From contig NZ_HG966617.1 of NCBI RefSeq assembly GCF_000689395.1, forward strand, positions 3,074,721 to 3,138,720: DNA of 64,000 nt, written 5' to 3'. Position 1 is the stretch's first letter; each line of letters begins with the position of its first letter. The notes beneath the pieces were generated by a model. The model was not told the origin of the DNA. It ran no database searches and worked only from the letters and a program-made list of their open reading frames with translations. This DNA is from Candidatus Phaeomarinobacter ectocarpi. Lineage in GTDB: Bacteria > Pseudomonadota > Alphaproteobacteria > CGMCC-115125. Of the stretch, positions 9,211 through 18,169 are shown one piece after another. A program made the translations under genes and the position numbers.

Positions 9211-9254
9211 GTTGAGAGTGCCTGGCACTTTTGGACTTGGAAAAAGTGAGACGC

Positions 9255-9779
9255 CTACGGCGCCCGCGAATACCGCTCTGCCCCTTCGGACATGTCACCA
9301 GTGGCAGACAGGCCAAGCCGTTTGGCGAGAGCAATTGAGCGGCCATTGATCGGTTCCACAAACGCATCAATGCGCGTCACGTCCTGGTCAGCCAACCGCC
9401 AGTCGAGCGCAGCCTCGCACCCCTCCAGCATCAGACCCTGTCCCCAATAGTCCGGATGCAGATGATAGGCGATTTCAGCCGCCGGGCGCAGCGCGTTGAA
9501 GCCGACCATGCCCGCAAAAGCCTGCGCGGACCCCAGCAACATCGCCCAGCGATTGCCCCAGCCATCCGCCTGCGACTTCAGCCAGAACGCAATCAGCCGG
9601 TCTGCATCATCAAGAGACGTCATCGGCATCATGATGGGAATGCCGAACTGATCCAGCACCCGGCCCGAGTGCCGCACTACAGCAGGCTGCGACCACAGGG
9701 CCCGCACACCGTCGCGATGATCATCGCATAGAGGCGCGAGGGTCATCCGCTCTGTTTCAAGGACCGGAACCTCAAGCAT
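9255..9779 (-). CDS. GNAT family N-acetyltransferase (RimJ/RimL-like)
   Basis: 174 residues. MLEVPVLETERMTLAPL is the usual start of the RimJ/RimL-type acetyltransferases. IAYHLHPDYWGQGLMLEGC carries the acetyl-CoA-binding loop, here altered from the usual Q/RxxGxG/A, and VEPINGRSIALAKRLGL ends the fold. The ATG at 9779 lies 2 bases after the upstream FtsX-like gene, which implies co-transcription with the YbbP/YbbA genes. The substrate is unknown. Confidence 0.87.
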   Translation of the reverse strand: MLEVPVLETERMTLAPLCDDHRDGVRALWSQPAVVRHSGRVLDQFGIPIMMPMTSLDDADRLIAFWLKSQADGWGNRWAMLLGSAQAFAGMVGFNALRPAAEIAYHLHPDYWGQGLMLEGCEAALDWRLADQDVTRIDAFVEPINGRSIALAKRLGLSATGDMSEGAERYSRAP

Positions 9780-9781
9780 GT

Positions 9782-12394
9782 CTATTCGGAACGCAGGATC
9801 GGCGCTGCCTTGCGGCTCAGGGCTGACCACGTGCCCACGAGGCCAAAGCCCATGGTGATGACCGTCGCCCCGATCACTGTGATGGCCAGCGTCACCGGCA
9901 GGAACGCCCACTCCGCCTGCATCACCTGCGTGATCACCAGATAGGCTGCCAGCGTCCCGGCACTCGCGGCAATCAGTGCCGTGCCGAAGCCAAGCAGCGC
10001 ATACTCAAGCGCATAGGCGCCCAGCACCTTGGCCCGCGTGGCACCCAGCACCTTGAGGACGACTGAGTCATACACACGATGCCGATGACCGGCCGCCATG
10101 GCGCCCGCCAGCACAAGAATGCCGGCAATGATCGTCACGACGCTCGTTGCGCGCACTGCCAGCACAAGGTCTTCCAGCAAGGCGGACACGGAACTGATGG
10201 CTTCCTTGACGCGAATACTCGTCACATTGGGGAACGCATCCGTCACCTGCCGCTGAAGCTCAAGCTCACCGGCTTCATCCATTGTCACCGTGGACAAAAT
10301 GGTCTGCGGTGCGTTGTCGAGCACGCCGGGTGAGAACACGAGAATGAAATTGATGCCGCCCGTCTGCCACGTCACTTCGCGCAGGGAGGCAATCTCGGCG
10401 GTGATCTCACGACCCAGCACATCAATGGTCAGCGTGTCGCCAATGCCAATGCCCCAGCCGTCTGCCAGATCCTTGACGAAAGACACCAGCGGCGGGCCCG
10501 CATAGTCTTCAGGCCACCACTCGCCTTCAAGAATGTCCGAGCCCGGCGGAAGGGCTGCAGAATAGGTAAAGCCGCGATCACCGCGCAGCGCCCAGCGCGA
10601 GTCCGGTGTCGCTTCCACGTCACCCGCACGCACATCATTCACCGCAACAATCGGCCCACGGATCATCGGCACACGATTGACGTCAGCAATGCCATCCGTC
10701 TGATCGAGAATGGTGTTGAACCCGTCGAGCTGACCCTTTTGCAGATCAAGGAAGAAGAACGACGGCGCCCGGTCCGGCAGCTGCGTTGAGACCTGCCGGG
10801 TGATGTTGCCATCAATCAGCGAGATCGTGACCAGCAGCGTCAGCCCGAGACCCAGCGACAGAACAACAGAGCCCGTAGGCGCGCCCGGCCGATAGAGATT
10901 GGCCAGCGCAATGCGCAACGACGGCATCTTCGGACGCCCGACGCGTTTGGCGACCCACATCATCAGGTCTGCGGTGAGCAGCAGCACACCAAAGGCTGCC
11001 GCCGTGCCCACCAGGAACCAGACAGCGAACAGCCGCTGATAATCTTCCGTCAGCGCCACGGCCAAGACCGCCAGCGTGGCAAGCGATCCAAGCGTCAGGA
11101 AAATGTAGAAGGGTCGCGGCCAGCGGCTGGCGGGCGCAACAATGTCCCGGAACAGTCCGGCAGCAGGAATGTCCCGCGCCCGCGCCAGCGGCCACACGGC
11201 AAATGCAATGGCAGTGACAATGCCGTAGATCGCAGCCAGCACCAGCGGGCCCGTATGAACCGCAAACTCCGTTGGCACCGGTAGCAATTCTGCCAGTGAC
11301 GCTTGGGCAATCATCGGCACCATGGCCCCGATCCCAAGCCCGATGGCCACACCCACCAGAGCAATCGCCATCACTTGCAGGAAATAGATCTGGAAGATCA
11401 GCCCCCCCGGCGCGCCAAGACATTTGAAGGTCGCAATCACTTCGCGCTTCTTGTCGATGTAACTCTTGATGGCGTTACCAACGCCAACACCACCAACGAT
11501 CAGCGCCGTCAGGCCAACCAGCGTCAGGAACAACGCCACCTGCCCGACCGTGCGCCGAATACCCGGTGCAGAGTTTGAGCGGTCGCGGATGCGCCAGCCG
11601 GACTCCGGCAGCGCTTCCTTGGTCTCTTCCACAAAGGCTGCGACCGCCTCATTGGTCTGTTCAGCAGCAGGTAACCGCAGCCGGTACTCGTAATCCACAA
11701 GGCTACCGATGGTCACAAGACCCGTTTCAGCCAGCGCCTCGTCGGAAATCATCACTCGTGGCCCAATGGCAAAACCACCCGCGACACGATCAGGTTCATT
11801 GTCAATCGCCGAGCGAATGACAAAGGTAAGATTGCCCACATTCAGCTCGTCGCCGGTCTCAAGACCAAGACGTTCCAGTAGCACCGGCTCAACCACCGCG
11901 CCGAAGGCCCCATCACTGCCGCGCGCCAACGCACTGTCCAGCGACTGGCCGGAGGCAAGCGTGACTTCGCCATACAGCGGATAGAAATCATCAACGGCCT
12001 TGAGCTCAACGAGTGTGCGCTCGGTGTTTTTCACCGCCCGGCCCATGGCCCGCATGTCCGCTGTCTTGGACAGGGCCCCGCCACGCTCCACTACTGCGTT
12101 CAGCCAGGCGCGTTCATCTGCGTTGGTTTCGCGATGGACGATCTCAAAGCCCACATCCCCGCCCAGAATGGTCTGGCCTTCTTCAGCCAGCCCACGCATC
12201 AGCGCTGACGACACCGAGCCGACGGACGCAATGGCCGCGACGCCAAGCGTCAGACAGGCCAGAAAAATCCGAAAGCCTTTCAGGCCACCGCGTAATTCGC
12301 GCGACGCAATCCTGAAGGGCAAAGGCAGCCTGCTGGAGCCGCCGCCACGAACGGAAGCCGCCAGGGCAGGAGATGTTTCAGCGATATCGCTCAA
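9782..12394 (-). CDS. FtsX-like ABC transporter permease (YbbP family)
   Basis: 870 residues. A cytoplasmic N-terminus leads to a helix (FRIFLACLTLGVAAIASVGS) and then the MacB-type periplasmic domain. Helices near residues 275-440 form the first FtsX domain (GNAIKSYIDKKREVIATFKCLG). A second set follows, ending in the last FtsX domain (VYDSVVLKVLGATRAKVL). This double-FtsX layout is that of YbbP, the permease partner of YbbA, found beside the TesA esterase in many proteobacteria. It overlaps the ATPase gene by 4 bases. Confidence 0.92.
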   Translation of the reverse strand: MSDIAETSPALAASVRGGGSSRLPLPFRIASRELRGGLKGFRIFLACLTLGVAAIASVGSVSSALMRGLAEEGQTILGGDVGFEIVHRETNADERAWLNAVVERGGALSKTADMRAMGRAVKNTERTLVELKAVDDFYPLYGEVTLASGQSLDSALARGSDGAFGAVVEPVLLERLGLETGDELNVGNLTFVIRSAIDNEPDRVAGGFAIGPRVMISDEALAETGLVTIGSLVDYEYRLRLPAAEQTNEAVAAFVEETKEALPESGWRIRDRSNSAPGIRRTVGQVALFLTLVGLTALIVGGVGVGNAIKSYIDKKREVIATFKCLGAPGGLIFQIYFLQVMAIALVGVAIGLGIGAMVPMIAQASLAELLPVPTEFAVHTGPLVLAAIYGIVTAIAFAVWPLARARDIPAAGLFRDIVAPASRWPRPFYIFLTLGSLATLAVLAVALTEDYQRLFAVWFLVGTAAAFGVLLLTADLMMWVAKRVGRPKMPSLRIALANLYRPGAPTGSVVLSLGLGLTLLVTISLIDGNITRQVSTQLPDRAPSFFFLDLQKGQLDGFNTILDQTDGIADVNRVPMIRGPIVAVNDVRAGDVEATPDSRWALRGDRGFTYSAALPPGSDILEGEWWPEDYAGPPLVSFVKDLADGWGIGIGDTLTIDVLGREITAEIASLREVTWQTGGINFILVFSPGVLDNAPQTILSTVTMDEAGELELQRQVTDAFPNVTSIRVKEAISSVSALLEDLVLAVRATSVVTIIAGILVLAGAMAAGHRHRVYDSVVLKVLGATRAKVLGAYALEYALLGFGTALIAASAGTLAAYLVITQVMQAEWAFLPVTLAITVIGATVITMGFGLVGTWSALSRKAAPILRSE

Positions 12395-13140
12395 GAGGCC
12401 GCTCCTACAAGGAGATCAGATTTGTTGCGCGTGCCTTTGGCCGTCTTTTCAACAAGACCGTCGCGCAGATGCACAACGTCGTCGCACAGCTCTGCCAGAT
12501 GCATGTCATGGGTAATCAGCACCAGTGTCGTATCGCGGCGCGAGTGCAGGTCAAACATCAGGTCAATAATCGCATCACCCGTCGTACCATCCAGATTACC
12601 GGTCGGCTCGTCCGCCAGCAAAATGGCCGGGTTGGGGGCCACGGCGCGGGCCAGAGCCACACGCTGCTGCTCACCACCGGACAGCTGGCCAGGGTAATGA
12701 TCCAGCCGGTGCGCCAGCCCAACAGCCTTCAATTCTTCCGCTGCCACATCAAAAGCGTCTGCCCGCCCGGCAAATTCCAACGGGATCGCGACATTTTCCA
12801 GGGCCGTCATGGTTGGAACCAGGTGGAAAGACTGGAACACAATCCCCACATTATCCCGGCGGAACAGGGCCAGTTGGTCTTCGTTCATCGTGGTTAGTTC
12901 ACGATTGGCCACCTTGATAGAGCCGGATGTGGGTTTTTCGAGCCCCGCCAGCACCATCAGGAGCGTGGATTTGCCGGATCCAGATGGTCCCACAAGGCCT
13001 GCAGCCTTGCCGGGTGATACATCCAGGCCGATACCGCGTAGAATATGCACCGGGCCCGCCGTGCTCGGCAGCGTCAGATGGACGTCACTAAGAGAGATGA
13101 TCGGATCAGATATGGACTTGCCGGCAGAAGCATCGGTCAC
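12391..13140 (-). CDS. ABC transporter ATP-binding protein (YbbA-like, LolD class)
   Basis: 249 residues: Walker A GPSGSGKST (about residue 51), signature LSGGEQQRVALARA, Walker B ILLADEPTGNLD and the H-loop LVLITHD. Class-3 MacB/LolD-type ATPases like this energise FtsX permeases. It heads the operon with the 870-residue permease and is divergent from the esterase gene, the arrangement seen for ybbA/ybbP/tesA in other bacteria. Confidence 0.93.
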   Translation of the reverse strand: MTDASAGKSISDPIISLSDVHLTLPSTAGPVHILRGIGLDVSPGKAAGLVGPSGSGKSTLLMVLAGLEKPTSGSIKVANRELTTMNEDQLALFRRDNVGIVFQSFHLVPTMTALENVAIPLEFAGRADAFDVAAEELKAVGLAHRLDHYPGQLSGGEQQRVALARAVAPNPAILLADEPTGNLDGTTGDAIIDLMFDLHSRRDTTLVLITHDMHLAELCDDVVHLRDGLVEKTAKGTRNKSDLLVGAAS

Positions 13141-13279
13141 GCGGATTTTCCAGACATTGTTTGGCGGCGCCCGTCAAAACCCCTTAACAGGCCGCGCATC
13201 CTTGGCATATGGCAGTTTGAGGCAGTTATACAACCGCCGGTCAGATAAGAGTCGTACGCGCCCTCTGGCAAGCTGGATC

Positions 13280-13945
13280 ATGGCGGCAGCGCTATTGGCG
13301 CTCCCTGGCATCCCGTATGCCGCCGCCCAGGAAGCTCAGGCGGCCCCTGCGGCAACCACCGATACAGCCGTTGAGTCCATTAAAGTCGTGGCGCTGGGCA
13401 CAAGCCTGACCGCCGGATATGGCCTGGAGCAAGGCCAGGGCTTTGTGCCTCAACTGCAGTCAGCCCTTGATAAAGCAGGCATCAGCGTCCTGATTGAAAA
13501 TGCCGGCGTCTCGGGAGATACGTCCGCCGGTGGTCTGGCGCGCCTCGACTGGTCTTTGAACGAGGATGTGGACGCTGTCATCGTGGAACTTGGCTCAAAC
13601 GACGCTCTGCGTGGCTTTGAACCCCAGCAGACCCGTGAGAACCTCACAGCCATCCTCGAAGCCCTCAAGGCCCGCGGTCTGCCTGTGCTGCTGACCGGCA
13701 TGCTGGCCCCGCCAAATCTGGGTGAGGAATATGGCGAGGAGTTCGCCTCGATCTATCCAGACCTTGCAGCGGAATACGACGTGTTGTTTTATCCCTTCTT
13801 CCTGGAAGGAGTGGCCGCCGAGGCATCGCTCAATCAGGCGGACGGCATTCATCCCAACCCGGATGGTGTGGCAGTGATTGTGGAGGCGATCACGCCCTAT
13901 GCGGTTCAGCTTGTAGAACATGCCCGCAAGGACAATTCTTCCTGA
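13280..13945 (+). CDS. tesA: TesA-like SGNH arylesterase / lysophospholipase, exported
   Basis: 221 residues from ATG 13280. The protein begins with a hydrophobic signal-like stretch (MAAALLALPGIPYAAAQ). A TTG at 13217 would add a basic n-region (RQLYNRRSDKSRTR) and may be the true start. SGNH blocks are visible: GTSLTAGYGL (block I, Ser nucleophile), GVSGDTSAGG (block II Gly), ELGSNDALRG (block III Asn) and DGIHPNPDG (block V Asp/His). It should be a periplasmic esterase acting with the divergent YbbA/YbbP transporter. Confidence 0.9.
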   Translation: MAAALLALPGIPYAAAQEAQAAPAATTDTAVESIKVVALGTSLTAGYGLEQGQGFVPQLQSALDKAGISVLIENAGVSGDTSAGGLARLDWSLNEDVDAVIVELGSNDALRGFEPQQTRENLTAILEALKARGLPVLLTGMLAPPNLGEEYGEEFASIYPDLAAEYDVLFYPFFLEGVAAEASLNQADGIHPNPDGVAVIVEAITPYAVQLVEHARKDNSS

Positions 13946-14087
13946 CCGACATCTAAGTTCCTGCGCGCTGCATCTGGGGAGAGGGCGCGCTTTCCACCAC
14001 TGCACAGTTTTTCCGTGGCCGAACGCCGTTCGCGCCACGTCATCCACATTCGCTTTATCGAAAAGATCGCACCCAAGGAAGCAACGC

Positions 14088-15134
14088 ATGGCTATGGACT
14101 ATCGCCAACTCGGCACCACGGATCTCAAAGTCTCTTCAATCTGCCTGGGCACCATGACCTGGGGCGAGCAGAACACGGAAGCCGAAGGCCACGAGCAGAT
14201 GGACTACGCGCTGGAGCGTGGCATCAATTTCTTCGACACCGCAGAAATGTACGCCGTGCCGCCCAAGCCCGAGACACAGGGCTCGACAGAAACCATCATC
14301 GGCACCTGGTTCAAGGAACGCGGCAACCGCGACAAGGTCATTCTGGCCACCAAGGTGGCAGGCCGTGCGCCCTTCCACTGGCTGCGAGACAATACCGACG
14401 AAACAGACCACACCGCTGCCCAGATCGAAGAAGCCGTCAACAAGAGCCTCAAGCGTCTGCAGACGGATTATATCGACCTCTACCAGCTGCATTGGCCGGA
14501 CCGTCCCATCAACCTGTTTGGTGGCCTGGGATACACCCATATCGACAAGCCCGGCACCCCGCTGGATGAAATCCTCGAAGCCCTCGACAAGATCGTGAAA
14601 GCCGGCAAGGTCCGCCATGTGGGTCTGTCCAACGAAACCCCATGGGGCACCATGAAGTTCCTTCAGTATGCTGAGGAACGCGGCTTGCCACGCATGCAGT
14701 CAATCCAGAATGCCTACAACCTGATCAACCGCACATTTGAACAGGGCGGCTCCGAGATTGCCCACCGCGAAAAAGTCGGCCTGCTGGCCTATTCACCGCT
14801 GGCCCAGGGCTACCTCACAGGCAAGTACCGCAATGGCGCCAACCCCAAGGGCTCGCGCAGGCAGCTCTTCAACCGCTTGCAGCGCTATGAAACACCGGCG
14901 GCCGATCGCGCCATGGAAAGCTACTTCAAGATCGCTGAAAAGCATGGCATCGACGCGTCCCAGATGGCCCTGCAATACGTGACGCTCAAGCCGTTCGTCA
15001 CCTCCAACATCATTGGTGCGACGACCATGGAGCAGCTCAAGACCGACATCGACAGTGTGGATCTCGACATGAGCGAAGAACTACTGGCCGAGATCGAAGC
15101 AGCGCATCTCGAACAGCCCAACCCCTGCCCGTAA
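14088..15134 (+). CDS. tas: Tas-like NADP(H)-dependent aldo-keto reductase
   Basis: 348 residues, close to the length of E. coli Tas (346). Matching landmarks are YRQLGTTDLKVS, LGTMTWGEQNTEAE, FFDTAEMYAVPPKPETQG with the catalytic Asp and Tyr, KVAGRAP with the Lys, and HWPDRP with the His. The end is IGATTMEQLKTDI. The ATG at 14088 follows AAGGA by 8 bases. It is a soluble reductase of unknown physiological substrate. An inverted repeat and a terminator lie downstream. Confidence 0.92.
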   Translation: MAMDYRQLGTTDLKVSSICLGTMTWGEQNTEAEGHEQMDYALERGINFFDTAEMYAVPPKPETQGSTETIIGTWFKERGNRDKVILATKVAGRAPFHWLRDNTDETDHTAAQIEEAVNKSLKRLQTDYIDLYQLHWPDRPINLFGGLGYTHIDKPGTPLDEILEALDKIVKAGKVRHVGLSNETPWGTMKFLQYAEERGLPRMQSIQNAYNLINRTFEQGGSEIAHREKVGLLAYSPLAQGYLTGKYRNGANPKGSRRQLFNRLQRYETPAADRAMESYFKIAEKHGIDASQMALQYVTLKPFVTSNIIGATTMEQLKTDIDSVDLDMSEELLAEIEAAHLEQPNPCP

Positions 15135-15160
15135 GGCTCACTGGATTGGCAAAGCTCTAT

Positions 15161-15251
15161 CCGTGTCCCCGGGCTTGACCCGGGGCCTACTCGCAGACGT
15201 TTCACACCGCAGCGTAAGCGAGTGGACCCCGGGTCAAGCCCGGGGATACGG
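15161..15251. repeat. Intergenic inverted repeat, copy 2
   Basis: Two 34-base arms (15161-15194 and 15218-15251) are almost perfect inverse complements, differing at about three positions, around a 23-base loop. Each arm contains its own palindrome CCCCGGG-CTTGA-CCCGGGG. The flank words CCTACTCGC and GAGTGGACC are shared with the copy at 9122-9210. Confidence 0.87.
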
Positions 15252-15272
15252 CAGGTGGGACACATAGAATGC

Positions 15273-15307
15273 AAAAGCGGGTGGGCAGAAATGCCCGCCC
15301 GCTTTTT
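15273..15307 (+). terminator. Intrinsic terminator
   Basis: A perfect hairpin, AGCGGGTGGGCA paired to TGCCCGCCCGCT with a GAAA loop, followed by TTTTT on the + strand. It ends the aldo-keto reductase transcript. Confidence 0.9.
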
Positions 15308-15372
15308 GTTACTCGCTTTTTGCTAAGCGGCATTGCCTTCCAACTGACACAAGACTCAGCTACGCCTGAGGC

Positions 15373-15921
15373 ATGATAAGACTGTTTGTTGCGCTTGGAC
15401 TGCCTCACGCCACCTGCATTGACCTCGCCATGATGTGCGGCGGCGGCCTGCCCGGCGCGCGCTGGGTACCGATGGAAAATTACCACATCACCCTGCGCTT
15501 CATCGGCGAAGTGGCAGAACCTCAGGCCGAAGATATTGATTCAGCCCTTGCCGCCCTGTCGTGCAAACCCTTCGACCTGCAGATCAAGGGATGCGGCGTC
15601 TTTGGTCAGGACCAGCCGCGCGCCCTGTGGGCAGGCATTGAGCCGAACGAAGCCCTGACAAACCTGCAAAAGAAGATCGAGCGCGCCTTCCAGCGCATTG
15701 GTCTTGCACCGGACAAGCGCAAGTTTGCCCCGCATATCACTCTGGCCCGCCTGCGCAACGCCGAACCCCTCAAGGTTCAGCAATTCATCCAGGATCACAG
15801 CCTCTACAAGGCCCCGCCCATCGCCATCGACAGCTTTGGGCTGTACTCAAGCGATCTGAGCCATTCAGGTTCGATCTACCACCTGGAACAAAGCTACACG
15901 CTTGCCCGCGTCAAAGCCTGA
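15373..15921 (+). CDS. thpR: RNA 2',3'-cyclic phosphodiesterase (LigT/ThpR)
   Basis: 182 residues of the 2H phosphoesterase fold. Both catalytic HxTL motifs are present: YHITLRFIGE near residue 37 and PHITLARLRN near residue 119. The opening MIRLFVALGLP and the pattern KPFDLQIKGCGVFGQDQPRALWAGI are typical of ThpR. It hydrolyses 2',3'-cyclic phosphate ends of RNA and reversibly ligates tRNA halves in vitro. It lies 40 bases ahead of the phhB gene. Confidence 0.93.
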   Translation: MIRLFVALGLPHATCIDLAMMCGGGLPGARWVPMENYHITLRFIGEVAEPQAEDIDSALAALSCKPFDLQIKGCGVFGQDQPRALWAGIEPNEALTNLQKKIERAFQRIGLAPDKRKFAPHITLARLRNAEPLKVQQFIQDHSLYKAPPIAIDSFGLYSSDLSHSGSIYHLEQSYTLARVKA

Positions 15922-15961
15922 GCCTAGGTAGAAGGCAACAACGCTCATCCAGGAGGCCACC

Positions 15962-16252
15962 ATGACCGCAAAACTCGAAGGTGACGCCCGCGCCACCGCA
16001 CTCGCCACCCTTACCGGCTGGACGCAAGTTGCCGACCGCGATGCGATCAACAAGGTCTTCAAGTTCAAGGACTTCTCGCAGGCTTTTGCCTTCATGACCC
16101 GCGTTGCCCTGAAGGCTGAGGTCATGGACCACCACCCTGAATGGTTCAATGTCTACAACAAGGTGGACGTCACCCTCACCACCCACGATGCCGACGGCCT
16201 GAGCCAGAAGGACATCGACCTGGCGACAGCCATGGAAGACTACGCGGGCTGA
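15962..16252 (+). CDS. phhB: 4a-hydroxytetrahydrobiopterin dehydratase (PCD/DCoH)
   Basis: 96 residues, full length for the family. The catalytic [23 protein letters not shown] holds the conserved His-His-Pro-Glu-Trp motif. AGGAGG sits just upstream of ATG 15962. It recycles pterin cofactor for aromatic amino acid hydroxylases. No hydroxylase gene lies in the window, so the pterin-using partner is elsewhere or the role is in molybdopterin chemistry, as proposed for some homologues. Confidence 0.94.
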   Translation: MTAKLEGDARATALATLTGWTQVADRDAINKVFKFKDFSQAFAFMTRVALKAEVMDHHPEWFNVYNKVDVTLTTHDADGLSQKDIDLATAMEDYAG

Positions 16253-16266
16253 CCGGTCACTATTTC

Positions 16267-16935
16267 TCAAGTCCCGCCACGCTCGAAAATCGCAACCGCC
16301 GCCACTAGTTTGCCGGCCGGTTCCTGCGTGACGTCCACCACGCTGAACCCAGCCTGCTTGGCCGCATCAACCGCCCGCTCCACCCGGTCCCAGCCACCCT
16401 CGGCGCCGGCAAAATTGCTCGTGGTGTCTGCGCCTGCCGATCTTTGGACAATGACAAGCCGCCCGCCAGGTTTCAGAACCCGGGCCAGCTCTACCAGACC
16501 TTCATGGGGCTTTGGCCAGAACTGAAAGCTGTTAACGGCATATGCCTTGTCAAACCCGGCGGCCTCAAACGGCAGATCTTCAGCACTCGCCTGTAGTACC
16601 TGCGCCCGCCCGCGACTGATCATCCAGTGCAGCTTGTGCCGGGCCATACGCACCGCCAAGGGTGCATGATCCGCACCGGCAACGGCCCCATCGCGACCAA
16701 CAGTCCGCGCCACCTTGCGCAACGAAACTCCCGGCCCACAGCCAATTTCCAGCACCTTATCGCCGGGTTGCAGATCCAGCGCCAGCCGCGCGGCGCCATT
16801 GTATCGGCCGTTCTTGTAGGCCATGGAGGTCAGCGCCAGCCGACCCAGAAATCCTCGTGGATTGCCGAACTGCGATGCCACCGAGCGGATCTCGGTGGCC
16901 GCATTTGGCATCACACCTGTCTTTGCCTTCGTCAC
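16267..16935 (-). CDS. Class I SAM-dependent methyltransferase
   Basis: 222 residues, with a Methyltransf_11-type core. Motif I is VLEIGCGPG near residue 62; motif II/III is FDKAYAVNSFQFWPKP and ELARVLKPGGRLVIV. The GTG start at 16935 is preceded by AGGAGGG at 7 bases. It is divergent from the MarR-type regulator and is a likely target of it. The substrate is unknown; the fold suggests a small molecule. Confidence 0.88.
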   Translation of the reverse strand: MTKAKTGVMPNAATEIRSVASQFGNPRGFLGRLALTSMAYKNGRYNGAARLALDLQPGDKVLEIGCGPGVSLRKVARTVGRDGAVAGADHAPLAVRMARHKLHWMISRGRAQVLQASAEDLPFEAAGFDKAYAVNSFQFWPKPHEGLVELARVLKPGGRLVIVQRSAGADTTSNFAGAEGGWDRVERAVDAAKQAGFSVVDVTQEPAGKLVAAVAIFERGGT

Positions 16936-16966
16936 AACGTCACCCTCCTGTCATAAATCTCAAAAC

Positions 16967-16981
16967 GACAACTAAATTGTC
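16967..16981. promoter_or_regulatory. Candidate MarR operator
   Basis: The inverted repeat GACAA-CTAAA-TTGTC sits in the AT-richer divergent gap between the methyltransferase and MarR genes, where a MarR autoregulatory site would be expected. The arms are only 5 bases, so the call is tentative. Confidence 0.35.
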
Positions 16982-17071
16982 ATATAAGAGATCAATTGCC
17001 CCCTTCAAGAGGCTGGCACGGGGGAGTAGAGTCCGCGCTTCGTTTCGCACAGCACATCCAGGGGGGCGCAC

Positions 17072-17638
17072 GTGGCCAAGGACAATGGCGGCAAGAAGAA
17101 GCCCGGCAAAGGCGCTAAGAAACTCGTCAAAGCCGTGTCGCCCGCCAAGGCAATGGGCCGCCGGGACCTATCTCTCGCTGTCATGAATTGCGTGCCTTGG
17201 CTGTATTTCCGCCTGCAGGCGGAAGGCCAGGAAATAGGTGCCGTCAACGCCCAGCGCGGCGGCACCTGGGGCATGCTGAACTCGGTCATTACCCAAGGCC
17301 CGCAGACCGTGCCGCAGCTTGCCCGCGCCCGTCCGGTGTCGCGCCAGCATATCCAGAAGCTCGCCAATGAAATGGTCGCCGAAGGCCTGATCCGCTTCGT
17401 GCCGAACCCGGCCCACCGCCGCTCTCAGCTGATTGAAGCAACGCCCAAGGGCCTCGACGCCTATGCCCGCATGAATTCAAGCCTCGGCGAACTTGCAGAT
17501 ACGCTGGGCGACGGGTTTTCAAAGGAAGAGTTGTTTGTTGCCGCCAGCGTGCTGGAACGCATGCGCGCCAAGCTGGCCGAGAACCAGGGCGGGGGCGGTG
17601 CACCCGGGGCATTGCCGGTGGCACTCGCAGCTGAATGA
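17072..17638 (+). CDS. MarR family transcriptional regulator
   Basis: 188 residues. A lysine-rich N-terminus (KDNGGKKKPGKGAKK) precedes a winged-helix core: PQTVPQLARARPVSRQHIQKLANEMVAEGLI is the recognition helix region, and NPAHRRSQLIEATPKGLDAY the wing. The GTG start at 17072 follows a G-rich ribosome site. Its stop overlaps the next start (ATGA). The divergent methyltransferase gene is the likely regulated partner. Confidence 0.85.
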   Translation: MAKDNGGKKKPGKGAKKLVKAVSPAKAMGRRDLSLAVMNCVPWLYFRLQAEGQEIGAVNAQRGGTWGMLNSVITQGPQTVPQLARARPVSRQHIQKLANEMVAEGLIRFVPNPAHRRSQLIEATPKGLDAYARMNSSLGELADTLGDGFSKEELFVAASVLERMRAKLAENQGGGGAPGALPVALAAE

Positions 17639-18111
17639 AACAACGCGTCCTCCATTCCATCGCGCACAACTACGCTGACTCACTTGCATCAGGAATCGGC
17701 TTGGTAGTTGGGGTATGCGTGTCATCTGTTTTCGATGATGTCAGGAAATCGCCTGAGGGGTGGATCACAGTGAATTTTCTTTCTGGGGAAATCAGAGGCG
17801 GTCGACCATCGGGCCAACTCCAAACAGCTGTGACACTTTATCGAAACTTCTTCCCGCAATTCTGCGCCAAGCACGGAGCGTCGGTTCACGATTTCAAGCA
17901 CTTCACCACAAGGTATGAAGCAGACCTGAACCCGAGCTCCACACACAGTGTTCTCGATGAACTGCGCTTTGAAGTCACCATTTGCGACCGGTATGGCCGA
18001 GCATCATCTGCTCAATACGCTGGTTTGCCGGGAAGCCGCAGAACCCTTTCGGACGCGAGAGGGCGTCGAAAGAAGGCGCCAATGAAGCGCCGGGCGGTGC
18101 TCTTGACCTAG
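17635..18111 (+). CDS. Hypothetical protein coupled to the MarR gene
   Basis: 158 residues, basic at the C-terminus (GRRKKAPMKRRAVLL). No family is recognised. The ATGA overlap with the MarR gene suggests translational coupling. Codon use is visibly less GC3-rich than in neighbouring genes, so it may be a recent acquisition or not a real gene. It ends immediately before the hairpin at 18112-18145. Confidence 0.45.
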   Translation: MKQRVLHSIAHNYADSLASGIGLVVGVCVSSVFDDVRKSPEGWITVNFLSGEIRGGRPSGQLQTAVTLYRNFFPQFCAKHGASVHDFKHFTTRYEADLNPSSTHSVLDELRFEVTICDRYGRASSAQYAGLPGSRRTLSDARGRRKKAPMKRRAVLLT

Positions 18112-18145
18112 AAAAAGGGCCGCTCTGATCAGGGCGGCCCTTTCT
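18112..18145 (-). terminator. Intrinsic terminator of the first VOC gene
   Basis: Hairpin AAAGGGCCGC / GCGGCCCTTT-like around TCTGATCAG. Read leftward it is followed by TTTTT; read rightward by TTTCT, so it may serve both converging genes. Confidence 0.82.
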
Positions 18146-18169
18146 ATCATTGGAAATTCGACCTGCGCA

